A DNA stretch of 64,000 nucleotides. It comes from Amaurobius ferox (taxonomy: Eukaryota; Arthropoda; Arachnida; Araneae; Amaurobiidae). This document shows positions 35,630-45,568 of the stretch, piece by piece. The notes under the pieces are model-generated. The model was not told where the DNA came from. It ran no database searches and worked only from the letters and a program-made list of their open reading frames with translations. Numbering within the stretch: the stretch's first letter is position 1; every line of letters begins with the position of its first letter. The stretch is taken from positions 69,926,730 through 69,990,729 of the forward strand of contig OX578136.1 of assembly GCA_951213105.1 (NCBI GenBank). Direction: 5' to 3'. The translations under genes were made by a program, and so were the position numbers.

Positions 35630-35898
35630 AGATCTTTTTCGTTCGTTCGTGCGTTACTAATTCTCCCTTGGTGAAGGAGCGCCTACGCACTGCGTTCACA
35701 AGACCCCCCAGGGTATCCCATGGCGAAGGGGAGGATATTTGCAGCTTCACTTTTATAGAGGCTCCCCGAAGGGCGGAAGTCTCACTTGGCCTCGACATGA
35801 CAACATCCATGCCCGCTGGCGGGATTCGAACCCGCAACCCGGCAATTCAGCGATCAGTCGGAAACGCATGCCCCTGACCGCTCGATCAGCGGATCGAC
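35630..35898 (-). repeat. tRNA-derived SINE
   Basis: On the minus strand from about 35898 the head reads ccgctgatcgagcggtcagg (A-box region) and then gcgggttcgaatcccgcc (B box, 35834-35817), with a ccgctg/cagcgg pairing that mimics a tRNA acceptor stem. The body follows (catggatgttgtcatgtcga, cccttcggggagcctctata, cctggggggtcttgtgaac) and ends in a gaacgaacgaa simple-repeat tail at about 35640. It is strongly richer in G and C than its flanks. Because the tRNA-like part continues straight into a body and tail, it is a SINE and not a tRNA gene. Confidence 0.8.
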
Positions 35899-36147
35899 GC
35901 AAGGTCTTTTTAAAACTTTCATGTATATAATTTTGCATAAAAATAAGCGTCGTACATTTCTAAGATTGGTAACTACTTTGTGATTCCGATGAATTGTAAG
36001 AAAGTGGCTAATTTATATCTACATAATAATAATCTATATAATATTAAATTTTTACCATTTATATCGACCGGCAGTTTTATCTGTAATTTTTCCACACAGA
36101 TAATGCTACCACAGTTGGACCAAATTTCTCTAGAATTACCATTTTCA
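35899..36147. other. AT-rich stretch, nothing recognised
   Basis: No supported feature; it leads directly into the first family B copy. Confidence 0.4.
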
Positions 36148-36583
36148 TTTTCCCTGCAATACACGGTAATGTATAGGGAAAGTATTGGAATCATGTCGAA
36201 AATCGCAACTCGAGTTTTCGACAGATCTACACGTTTCGAGACCTCTAGAATACGAAAAAACTATTTTTAGAGTGACGTCTGTGTGCGGGTCTGTGTGTCT
36301 GTCTGTGTGTTTGTTTTATACGAAATTTTTGAAGAGGAAAATAATATAACCCACTCCATTATACTTTAGGACTAACCGTGTTCAAGATATTTGAAATTTC
36401 TTGCATTTTTGTTTCGCCGATTTCGGAAAAATGTCCAATTATCAAGTAAAAAAAAATTGAATTAAAAATGCAAATTTAGTATTATTTGGTTCAATTAAAC
36501 TCAATCTAATGAATTATTAAAGAAATAAAGGAAATATGAATTTGAGTCTGCAGGGAAAGTTATGTGCTGCCCACATCAGAGTT
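36148..36583 (+). repeat. family B hairpin-ended repeat, internally deleted copy
   Basis: Opens with the hairpin tttccctgcaataca...tgtatagggaaa (36149-36181). It continues with the core gtcgaaaatcgcaactcgag and ttttcgacagatctacacgt, a (TG)n-like run, and then jumps to the distal part (tgtccaattatcaagt, aaaatgcaaatttagtatta). It ends with ctgcagggaaagttatgtgc and tgcccacatcaga. The middle ~147-bp repeats present in other copies are missing. The next family B copy starts five bases later. Confidence 0.75.
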
Positions 36584-36587
36584 TTGC

Positions 36588-37337
36588 TTTCTCTGCAATA
36601 CATGGTAATGTATAGGGAAAGTTCTGGAATCATGTCGAAAATTGCAACTAGAGTTTTCGACGGATCTACACGTTTCGTGACGTCTGTGTGTATGTGTGTG
36701 TGTTTGTACAATGTAATATATATCCACTCTAACTCGAAAACTAATGGACCAAATTTCATAAAATTTGGTAAGTAGGGTCCTTGGGTGTGACCCTGGTGCT
36801 GATTAGTTTTTGGTACAGTTCGAAAAAAAAGAATCCGCCTTTTTTTGCGAAATGGGCCGCAAAAATCTCATGTATTCACTCTAGCTGAAATACAAATTGA
36901 CATGATTTCACAAAATTTGGTAAATAAATCACATGTGGGATACTCTGGTGCTGATTAGATTTTGGTACTATTCGGAAAAGGACAATCTGCCTTTTTCATA
37001 GAAAGGCCCTCAAAAATTGCCAATATCTAAAAAACGACTACGTATGCTCAAATGTATCAATTAAATGCTTGTTTTATACATAATTTTTGACGAGGAAAAG
37101 AATAACAACTCAATTACTCTAGGACTAACCGTTCTCGAGATATTTGAAAATTTTCGCAATTTTTATGCCGCCTTTGGAAAAATGTCCAATTATCAAATAG
37201 AAGTAGAAATTGAATTAAAAATGCAAATTTAGTGTCATTTTGAGAAATTAAACTCAATTTAATGAGTTCTTAAAGAAATAAAGAAAAAATTAATTTGAGT
37301 CTGCAGGGAAAATCATGTGCTGCCCACATCAGATTTT
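36588..37337 (+). repeat. family B hairpin-ended repeat
   Basis: Hairpin at 36588-36621 (tttctctgcaatacatgg ... tgtatagggaaag), core gtcgaaaattgcaactagag, TG tract, and two copies of the ~150-bp internal unit (starting tccactctaac near 36724 and ttcactctagc near 36876). The distal part follows, with the terminal block ctgcagggaaaatcatgtgc and tgcccacatcaga at 37303-37333. It directly follows another family B copy in the same orientation. Confidence 0.78.
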
Positions 37338-38020
37338 TCTTCACAGGAAAATAATGCTGTCTAGGAAATATGAAAAATGTTAGAAACCGCCAACAAGAAC
37401 AAGTTATAGGCAGTAATAGACACATGAATAGAAACTAATTCTAAAACGTGTATGAAAAATTAATAACTAATAATATGCATAGAAACGTGTGTCTTTTGAA
37501 TGCAAAATAAATTTACTCAAACGGCCGTCTTAATTATATGAATAAAAGTACTTTTTTATTTACAGTATATGACAAATCTTGATATTAACCAAACTCGTTA
37601 AAAGAGCCGTCGTCAAGTTAAATGAAACAGATAACTTCAGCAGACTCTAAGGTAAGTTTATTTCAAAGTAATATCTTACATTATCAGAGTAGTGTTATTG
37701 GTAGCGTGTAGATGCATTTTAAGAGGACGATTTCTAATTCTTGGATTCATTTAACTGTTATTTTCAACTCAAATAAAGTATAATTTTCTAAATTGTGCAT
37801 GAGCAAAAATGTAGTGTAGTCATGGCATGATTTATGTACAGGCCATAAGGACAGTGACCAAACTTAGGGGCCACAAATTTTACAATTATGGTTTAAAAAA
37901 ATATTGAATATTACCTATAATAATAATAAAATGTACTAAAATCTCTAAAAAATTAGTCTTTTGCTTGAAACTGAGCGAAAATTTTAAGCTAAAATTTTAC
38001 CCCAGGTTAGCCTGTTGCTA
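37338..38020. other. AT-rich stretch, nothing recognised
   Basis: No supported feature. Confidence 0.4.
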
Positions 38021-38024
38021 CAAT

Positions 38025-38272
38025 TTTTATCTTTCAGGTTAATTTTCTACGTGGTCGTTGTCCTCCAGACATGAAATTTGCACTCAATATACCAGAGTCT
38101 ACTGAATCCGTGCTAAGGTGACTTTAAGACCTCTGTCATTTTTGGGTCCATCTACAGATATGACATTCGGGCGCCATTGTAAAGAATTTTGCTGCCACAA
38201 CAGGAGATCGAACTACCCCGATCTTCTTACTGGTTAGCTGATGCTTTGCCATTGAGATACAGGGATGGAATT
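38025..38272 (-). repeat. tRNA-derived SINE, copy 1 of an adjacent pair
   Basis: On the minus strand an A-box-like tatctcaatggcaaagcatc (38260-38241) is followed by a B box gtagttcgatctcc (38215-38202). Then come ttctttacaatggcgcc (shared with the SINE at 23045) and a body with ggaggacaacgaccacgtag near its end. The unit at 38394-38640 repeats it in the same orientation. Confidence 0.7.
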
Positions 38273-38393
38273 GCAAGTTATTATTGTCAAAGTAGATATT
38301 CGATTATCTACACTCTAATGTCAGATTGACGTGCAACTCAACTTACAAACTGTCTGAACACATACTGCTGTTTTTACACTAAGTTAGCTTCTT

Positions 38394-38642
38394 GCTGCTA
38401 TTTTTCTCCTCAAGGTTAACTTTCTGCCTGGTCGTTGTCCTCCTGACATGAAATATATTAGAATCTTCTGAATTCGTGCTATTAGTGCTAGGGTGATTTT
38501 CATGCCTCCGATATCCTTCCAATAACCAACAAGGTTGATTAGTTAGGGCGCCATTATAAAGAACATAGCTGCCTCAACCATGAATAGAACCAAAGATCCT
38601 CTTACTGACTAACCGACGTTCTAGCATTGAGCTATTGGCACG
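38394..38642 (-). repeat. tRNA-derived SINE, copy 2 of an adjacent pair
   Basis: Same body as the copy at 38025 (ggtcgttgtcctcc near the plus-strand start, gggcgccattataaagaac in the middle) and a diverged tRNA-like head (agctcaatgctagaacgtcg on the minus strand near 38633). The two copies are about 375 bp apart and equally oriented, suggesting tandem insertion or segmental duplication. Confidence 0.65.
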
Positions 38643-38756
38643 CTGGAAGCTCATGGACGTGGCACATTGGAAGTGGACACTGTAACATTCACATTAGGTT
38701 ACACATATAAATATATGCAGCAAATGTAAATTTATAAAATACATATTGAAATAGAA

Positions 38757-39640
38757 ACAATCTGATGTGGGCAGCACATGACTTTCTTTATATAATGCAA
38801 CAAATTTACTACTTCTACAGTAAAAAAAATAGGTCTTTCTTATAGTGGATAGTTATATTCTTTCCAAGATATTGACATTTCGTCAATCAGTCGTCATTTT
38901 CATTGATTTAGCGTCATTTTTAACCATTTGGCAAGATTTTCGTTAAATTGGCAACATTTAAAAAGTCGCCAAGTTGGCGACCTTCCGCCAAACTCGTCGT
39001 CAAAAACTCGCCAAGCGTTATGGACGGAGAAATAAGTTATTCGTATAGCAGATTACCGTTCAAATACAAAAGTATTACTCAATGTATATTTTCTCGTGAA
39101 TGGAACGAGCTAGATTCACTAGAATGATGTCACCAAATTTATCGCATGGTATTACATATGAAAAGTGAACATGTTTGTCAACAGTTAATATTTTTTTAAT
39201 TAATGGGATCGTTTTATAAAGTTATTTGAAAAATGTGTAATATCTCGAGAACGGTTCATGCTAGCGTTCTAAAGTTTATGTTAATCGTTTTCTAAGGAAA
39301 AATTACATAAGAAATGTCTATTTGTGTAACAGCATTATGTTTCGATTTTTTGATGAATTTTTCAAAATTTCACTAAAAAATTTAGAGGGTTCTGAACAAT
39401 CGATTGTGTTTAAAGGCAATAGGCTTCCAATATTAATGGATTTTAATTTTTGTACCAAATTTCATTCGAATCGCTCCCTTTGTTCGTGAGATATCGTCTG
39501 TACATACTAACTGACACATACACACACACACACATACAGACATCACCAAGATGTTCGATTCGTGATCAGGGATGCTTGAAACGTGCTCTCCGCTTGAATT
39601 CGAATTTTCGATATATTATATGTATATAAAGAAAGTACAA
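38757..39640 (-). repeat. family A hairpin-ended repeat, near full length
   Basis: Starts with the terminal block (tctgatgtgggcagcacatg, 38761-38780) and contains the palindrome GTCGCCAAGTTGGCGAC at 38965-38981. The aacggttcatgctagcgttc segment and a CA tract (about 39512-39533) follow, and the copy ends in the core plus a decayed hairpin near 39614-39637. About 880 bp. Confidence 0.78.
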
Positions 39641-39689
39641 ATACTACCAAATTAATTAATCATTTATTCAATATTTTCTATTTATACGG

Positions 39690-40020
39690 ATGTATAAAGA
39701 AAGAAAGATGTCGAATCTTTGTCAAACACAGATTATATGCTCACCGCATTTTCGAAGAGTCACTTTTTCTATCTTCCAGCTGTTTCAGATGGTTTGAGAT
39801 GTTTGGATTGCTTGTCCAGCATAGATGTTTCGTATTTTATTTTTAGATGGTTTACATCTTGAAGTTTTTAAATTATTCATTACCTCAGGATTATCTGAGA
39901 ATAGTAAATAATTTAAAAGGTAATATTTCTTTTTTAAAATGAGGAGAATTAGAAGTGTTATAAAAATAAAATTCCGATTTATTAAAATAAATTATATGGC
40001 ATAGGATTCATTTTTGAATT
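39690..40020 (+). repeat. family E dispersed repeat, copy 1
   Basis: Shows the family phrases cggatgtataaagaaagaa, cacagattatatgctcaccg, tcttccagctgtttcagatg and ttgcttgtccagcatagatg. Related copies are at 41344, 43360, 47530 and 55335. No coding content; the borders are uncertain. Confidence 0.55.
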
Positions 40021-40022
40021 TT

Positions 40023-40677
40023 TAAAATAAAAATTGAAATATTAACTACACCCATGATGTATGAAAATATCACGTAACAGATTGCAAAATAAAATAAGGC
40101 TTCCATTTTCCCCTGTTACTGTATATGTTTAAATATCGCTTAAAATTACATTCAGTGTTGTATCTGGTTTAAAACCGCTTTATTTTTGCGTTTCATCTGT
40201 GTATCTAAATTTTGCGCCAGCGCAATTACAACATTTCTTAGTTTAAATGATCGCAAAACTTTAATTATTCCTACAACGAAGCCTAATTTTAAAGTTGTAT
40301 TACATGCAGAATGCAAACATATCAATTAATTGTAAGGTGAGTTGTTCAATTGCTAACTCAAAATTATTGCTTTTCGCTCCAAATTATTTAGTTTTGGAGT
40401 CTTTGATATGAATGAAATATTTATTTATTTCACATAGAAAGGCAGACGATTTATATGTCGATGACGTCATTTGAAACATATTAATTTTGTGTAACTAGTA
40501 TTGGCTTTTCCGATGAAGTTTTAAGTTTTTAAGTATAATAAATTACTGTAGTACTATGATAATTTACAATATATCAGCGCTGATTGAATCACATTTTAGA
40601 AATTTTTAAATAAAAGTGCATATCAGTTGGAAAGTGTTTCATAATCAATTCTTTATGCATGATTAATTTTTCTTGTT
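40023..40677 (-). repeat. family C (foldback family), partial right-type arm
   Basis: Matches the outer two thirds of the right arm of the 2966-6042 foldback, ending ctttatgcatgattaattttt and cttg. The inner third with the CAGA run is missing. Confidence 0.7.
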
Positions 40678-41340
40678 TATCATTTCCTACATTATTTAAT
40701 CCATTTTCCTATTTATCTTTTCCCATATTATTTAATACATTTTTACTCCATATAGATTGATATGAGCGATGTTGAACTAAATAACATATCCAATTGACAC
40801 TTTAGTTATTACAACGAGTATATAAGTTAATAAATTCCTTTTCAGTTGACTATTTGGATTTTATTCGACATCGCGCAGTCTCAGAAATTCAGAGAAATTA
40901 TAAAATAAAGCAAATGTTCTGAAGCGTTCATCAATAACGCTTAAAGGGATAAATATATATTGATTTATTCTTAGCAAAAATATAATTCGAGCAGCACCTA
41001 CTGTCAACTTCACAAATTCATTGTTTTCTTCGCTATATAAGATTTATATACGTTTCATCGTATTATAAATGTAAGTGACCAATAAATTCAGAACCTACAG
41101 TTAGGGTTACCAGATTTGGCGAAAATCAGGAACAGTATACTCCTGCCCAAATAAATATTGAACATTGAACACATAATTAAATATTGAACGTATATTGAAT
41201 TTCATTATATGGAACTTATTGCTTAAAATACTTTCTTTTACATTTGGGGATGTAGGTTGATATGATGATAAAATAAAAAAACCCTATCGAATTAATTTAT
41301 CTTAGCATTAAAAATATTCACTTTGCCTAAGAAAATATCA
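40678..41340. other. AT-rich stretch, nothing recognised
   Basis: No supported feature. Confidence 0.4.
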
Positions 41341-41343
41341 TTT

Positions 41344-41530
41344 CATGCGGATGAATAAAGAAGGAACGTCGTCAAAGGGCTGTCAAAGACAGACTGAACT
41401 TACCACATTTCCTAACAGGCACTTTTTCGATTTCCTAACTGTTTCAGATGGTTTGACACGATTGGAAATCTTGCCCGGCATAGATGTTTTGTACCATAAT
41501 TATAAATGGCATATCTCAGTGTGTTGTGTG
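41344..41530 (+). repeat. family E dispersed repeat, copy 2
   Basis: Phrases gcggatgaataaagaagga, ctaactgtttcagatggttt and ttgcccggcatagatgtttt place it with the family E copies. It is cut off by the family B element that starts at 41577. Confidence 0.55.
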
Positions 41531-41576
41531 TTTTTTTTTGTCATTTTTCATAAGCGCAGGACTTTTACTTTCCTTG

Positions 41577-42507
41577 CAATACATGGTAATATATAGGGAA
41601 AGTATTGGAATCATCTCAATCGCAACTCGAGTTTTCGACGGATCTACACGTTTCGAGACCTCTAGAATACGAAAAAAAAATATTTTTAGCGTCACGTCTG
41701 TATGTCTGTCTGTGTGTATGTCTGTCTGTGTGTCTGTGCAATGTATGTATCCACTCCAACTCAAAAACTAATGGACCGAATTTCATAAAATTTGGTAGAT
41801 AAGTCACTTGAATGTGACCCTGTTGCTGATTAGTTTTTAGTACGATTCGTAAAATCAGAATCTGCCTTTTTTGTGAAATGGCCTTAAAAATTTCATTTAT
41901 TCGCTCGAGCTAAAATACTAACAGACCAAATTTCACAAAATTTAGTAGATAAGTTACTTGTTATATACTATAGTGCTGATTAGAATTTAGTACAATTCGG
42001 AAAAGAAGAACCCGCTTTTTTTTACGAAATGGTCTTCAAAAATTTCTATCCACTCTAGCTAATATACTAATTGACCAAATTTCACAAAATTTGGTAGATA
42101 ATTTACTTGTTGGATACTCTGGTGCTGATTAGATTTTGGTACGATTAGGAAAAGAATAACCTGCCTTTTTTACGAAATGGCCCGCCGAAATCTGAAAAAA
42201 AACCAAGATTCTATGCTCAAATGTATCAAATAAATGCTTGTTTTATACGCAAATTTTGAAGAGGAAAATAATATAACACATACCATTATACTTTAGGACT
42301 AACCGTTCTCAAGATATTTGAGATTTCTTGCATTTTTGTTACGCCTATTTCGGAAAAATGTCCAATTACCAAATAAAAACAAAATTTGAATTAAAAATGC
42401 AAATTTAGTGTGTTTTGGTTCAATTAAACTCAATCTAATAAATTATTAAAGAAATAAAGAAAATATGAATTTGAGTCTGCAGGGAAAGTCATGTGCTGCC
42501 CACATCA
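41577..42507 (+). repeat. family B hairpin-ended repeat, full length
   Basis: The hairpin at 41577-41603 (actttccttgcaatacatgg ... tatagggaaagt) is followed by the core (cgcaactcgagttttcgacg), a TG/CTG tract, and three copies of a ~147-bp internal unit beginning near 41751, 41900 and 42047 (phrase aaatttcacaaaatttggta with gtgctgattagattttggta). After the distal block it ends ctgcagggaaagtcatgtgc and tgcccacatcat. This is the most complete family B copy in the window. Confidence 0.8.
41751..42195 (+). repeat. ~147-bp internal tandem units of family B
   Basis: Three consecutive diverged copies within the family B element; other family B copies contain two or none. Copy number of this unit therefore varies between elements. 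Confidence 0.75.
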
Positions 42508-43150
42508 TATATTTTTTAATATTTTAAATTTTAAATCATCTGTTTTATCTCGGCAAATGTTTTTCAATATCATATATTTTCTATTGCGTTTATTAAACTG
42601 TTGAAACAAGATAACAATGGTCAGGGTTCTAGCAACCCTTCTACCATTTAAGCCCCTTATTTTGGCTTGCATTAACAAAATATCTTATTTTTTTAAATTT
42701 GTTTAAAAACTATAGGTAGATGTTCTTATTTTTCGATGTGTTCATGCAGATAATTTTGCATAGCGAGAACAAGAATTCTTATACATCATTTTAAAGGAAT
42801 TATAGTAATTATTTAACATACTTTTTTTAAAAAATATTTCCTTTTAAATACTACTGTTTATTTGTTCAAATTTTAAGTCACGAAAAACTTCGAGTATATC
42901 ATATCTGCTAATACACAAACATGTGTAAGGAATGTAAATTGATAAAAATCATGATGAAATAGAAAAAAATATATATACCATATTAATTTACGTTAACATT
43001 AAAAAATATTTGTACAAAAAAATATCATTTCATATTTATACAGCTATATTACAAAGCACCGTCAGAGACAGATTATATGCAATGAATAAAATTTTTGTTT
43101 CTGATAATATAAGTATCTTATGCTTTCTTATAAAAATCAATCATAGGGAA
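42508..43150. other. AT-rich stretch, nothing recognised
   Basis: No supported feature apart from short A/T runs. Confidence 0.4.
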
Positions 43151-43154
43151 ATTA

Positions 43155-43230
43155 GGTGACAGCATTTGTTTCAAGAGCGTTTTGTGAGCGTTCACTCTTC
43201 CTCAGGGCAGAAACAATGCACTCTCTTAAA
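43155..43230 (-). repeat. possible Penelope-like element tail fragment
   Basis: On the minus strand: ccctgaggaagagtgaacgc, tcacaaaacgctctt, gaaacaaatgctgtc. This has the order CTGAGGA, a stem (agagtg pairing with cgctct), GAAA that also occurs at the 3' end of the Penelope-like elements at 45446 and 61484. No coding part is attached. Confidence 0.4.
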
Positions 43231-43359
43231 AACTGCTAATAAAGAACGGCAGGAAGTTGTTTATTAAGGAGCAGTTTGCTCAAACAGCTATCTAAACACA
43301 TGTAGCCATCTCAAATAAGTAATATTCGTACTCCTACTTTCTTCAAAGGCGCACAAGAA

Positions 43360-43935
43360 AGGGGCATATTTTATATTCACCGCATTTTCTAAGAGGCGTA
43401 ATTTTGATCTCTCACTGTTTCACATGGTTAGCTGATTGGATAGCTTATATGCTTCGTGTGATATTTTTAAATGTCTTACATATTGAAGTTTTCTCAATTC
43501 TCCATTATTGCAGGAATTTTTGTGAATAAAGAATGATTTAAAATATTCAAATTATTTTTTTCAAAAAGAAAATCATTCAAAGTGATATTAAAATAAGATT
43601 GCGATTTATTGAAGTAAATTAACTGGGCGTGACTCTAAACTTTATCATACCAGAATCCATTGTTAAGTATTTTGCGTTTTTCCCTGTTTTTTTGAAAATT
43701 TTATAAGAAAACAGTGAAAGATCTGTACCGTTTATCCAAATGATCACAATTATAGCATGTGATCCTTCATTTTAAAATGCTTGCCATTATTTCGAGTGAT
43801 ACCAACTTTGTCAATGTTCCCCCATGGGGTTTGGAACTTGCCCTTGGAAGGGGTTTGAGCTTCTATACTACAAGTTGACTTATCAAGCATATTGAAGCCC
43901 AGTAACGTTTTTACAAATACATGAGTTACCATATT
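43360..43935 (+). repeat. family E copy continuing into the 5' part of family D
   Basis: Starts with the family E phrases (ttcaccgcattttctaagag, tttcacatggttagctgatt). From about 43660 it runs on into aaattttataagaaaacag, aaatgatcacaattatagca and tttcgagtgataccaacttt, the 5' part of the family D copy at 57300. This suggests E and D are two ends of one longer repeat. Confidence 0.5.
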
Positions 43936-44390
43936 TGGCGGTTTAACACGTACTGTAAATATTGATTTTTACAGGTATTTGATAATGTTAACAAATTGAC
44001 AATTGAGTTATATTTTTATAAATATGAATTAGATTGGAGTAACATTTGCAATTAAGCGACATTTATTAATAAGAATCAAAAATATGATTCTCACTCTATA
44101 AGCAGATTAACAAACAGATGAACATTTTTATTATTATTCTTTTTTTTTGCAAAACTCCGGTCTTAATAAAATTTATAAAATACTTTGATGTATATTTCTA
44201 TTTTACATATGTTATAGTTCTAAAATTATATAGAATAAAATATGGTCTTATTATGAGCTCAGAAAGACCTTGAATTATTTGAAATATCTGTACTAAGAAA
44301 TGAAAAGTTGTTTTTAAAATATATATGTATGATGATACATAGTAGTGTGTGAATTACCCGGGTAGGCACTTCAAAATGAAAATGTGTATT
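43936..44390. other. AT-rich stretch, nothing recognised
   Basis: No supported feature. Confidence 0.4.
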
Positions 44391-44472
44391 TAATAGCAAA
44401 AATTAAGCACATATCCACAACAGAAGGTGTTTATTTTACTTCCTAGAAGACGCATAAAAGTTTTAAAAAAGG

Positions 44473-44512
44473 CCAGAGCGCTTTCGAGCATAAGTACGCT
44501 CTTCATCCGTAG
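44473..44512 (-). ncRNA. hammerhead-ribozyme-like core in terminal repeat (sense strand)
   Basis: Read on the minus strand, the element's coding strand, downstream of the endonuclease: CGGATGA, a 4-bp helix GAGC/GCTC with an 8-nt loop, GAAA, GCGC, TC, then TGG. The order is that of a minimal type I hammerhead, but CTGATGA is altered to CGGATGA here, so this copy is probably inactive. See the better preserved copy at 45446. Confidence 0.5.
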
Positions 44513-44799
44513 CTACATGGAAATAAAATTGAATCATTCATATATAGACCAGATATAGCGACAAAATTTGCATAAATACCATTTACAAAGAATCTCCGTT
44601 AAGACTAGGATAAACCGTAAACTATTTTTTTAGAGTTTCAAAAATTTCAACAACAAAAGAACAGCATATTAAATTACAATTTAATTACAGGAAGCGAAAA
44701 AAGGGGGGGGGGGGCGGCAATCAAGCATAATCCCAAAGATGAAGACGTCAAAGATGATTTTGCAGAGACTTGAATTGCATGCAGTCGATAATGAGTCGT

Positions 44800-45381
44800 C
44801 AAGCGTAACTCAAATTCATAACAGGGTCAAAATTACAAACAGACTCACGGTAAATATAAATAAAAAGGGATTCAAAAAGGAGAATATCACGAGGGTTATT
44901 ACAACGCATCAAAAGGAAAGTCTTTTCAAAAAGAGGCTGAAAATTATCTTTAACAACAAATTGAGCAAGAGCCGTAGAAAGTTTACTATTCCTGGCATCC
45001 CGAGCATGTTCTGCTAAACGGATGCCAACGGTGCGTTTAGTACTTCCAATTTAAAATTTAAAATTGTCATCGGTGGACAACAGGGGAACAACATACACCC
45101 CAGCAAAGCTTTTAAAGTCATCCTTATCACCCAGTTTATCAGGCCGAATACGGTTAAATAATAATACGGCTAAAAATAAATTTAATTTCATCACTTAAAG
45201 CAGAGGTAGATGAACAACTATTAAAAGCGCGATTAAAATAAGCATAAAAAGAAGCTTTTTTAGAGGAAAGAGGATGGTAAGAATTAGCAGGAATACAAGA
45301 ATTAGTAAAAGAAGGTTTACGGAAAACCGAGGTTTGAAAACCAGTAGCAGAACGGGGGACCAGTACATCAAGAAAAGTCAA
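44800..45381 (-). pseudogene. Penelope-like RT C-terminus plus GIY-YIG endonuclease
   Basis: The minus-strand frame from 45381 begins LDVLVPRSATGFQTSVFRKP (the conserved block after the RT core, normally FLDVLV...G..TSVYRKPTFT) and continues with a serine-rich SYHPLSSKKASFYAYFNRAF block. After frame changes comes DDFKSFAGVYVVPLL and then the endonuclease: a stop where the tyrosine of YIG should be, GSTKRTVGIRLAEHAR (arginine and histidine of the active site), STALAQFVVKDNFQPLFEKT, and FESLFIYIYR with the glutamate. The family inserts by target-primed reverse transcription using this endonuclease. The RT core is missing, and stops and frameshifts are present, so the copy is dead. It is clearly homologous to the remnant at 60916-61296. 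Confidence 0.85.
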
Positions 45382-45445
45382 AGAACCATTAGTTTCATGT
45401 TCGACAGTAAAATTGATAGAAGGGTAAACATTTATTTTCGTGTAA

Positions 45446-45485
45446 CCACTGATGAAGAGCGTACTTATGCTCGAAAGCGCTCTGG
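45446..45485 (+). ncRNA. hammerhead-ribozyme-like core in terminal repeat
   Basis: Order of elements: CCA (helix I, 5' side, 45446-45448), CTGATGA core (45449-45455), one extra A, GAGC (45457-45460), loop, GCTC (45469-45472), GAAA (45473-45476), self-complementary GCGC (77-80), TC cleavage dinucleotide (81-82), and TGG (83-85) pairing with the CCA. This fits the minimal type I hammerhead described for Penelope-like elements, where a very short palindromic helix III favours dimeric activity. The extra A before helix II departs from consensus. It lies on the strand opposite to the coding frame, because the terminal repeats are inverted. Confidence 0.6.
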
Positions 45486-45568
45486 CCTTTTTTTAAACTT
45501 TCGTACGTCTTATAGGAAGTGAAATAAACACCTTCTGTTGTGGATGTGTGCTTAATTTTTGCTATTTT

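Larger units (their letters stand above)
44391..45568 (-). mobile_element. Penelope-like retroelement with inverted terminal repeats
   Basis: The left repeat (44391-44528) and right repeat (45425-45568) are inverted copies of about 140 bp, sharing tagcaaaaattaagcac, acagaaggtgtttattt, ggccagagcgctttcgagca and taagtacgctcttcat. Between them, on the minus strand, lie the end of a reverse transcriptase and a GIY-YIG endonuclease, so this is a 5'-truncated Penelope-like element with its LTR-like ends. Penelope-like elements are known to carry terminal repeats in either orientation and to contain hammerhead ribozymes in them, and a hammerhead-like core is visible in both repeats. A run of 13 G near 44705-44717 lies just past the coding part. 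Confidence 0.82.

Noticed and set aside
35817..35898. Possible tRNA gene on the minus strand
   Set aside because: The B box is excellent, but the cloverleaf is imperfect and the sequence continues into a SINE body with a simple-repeat tail.
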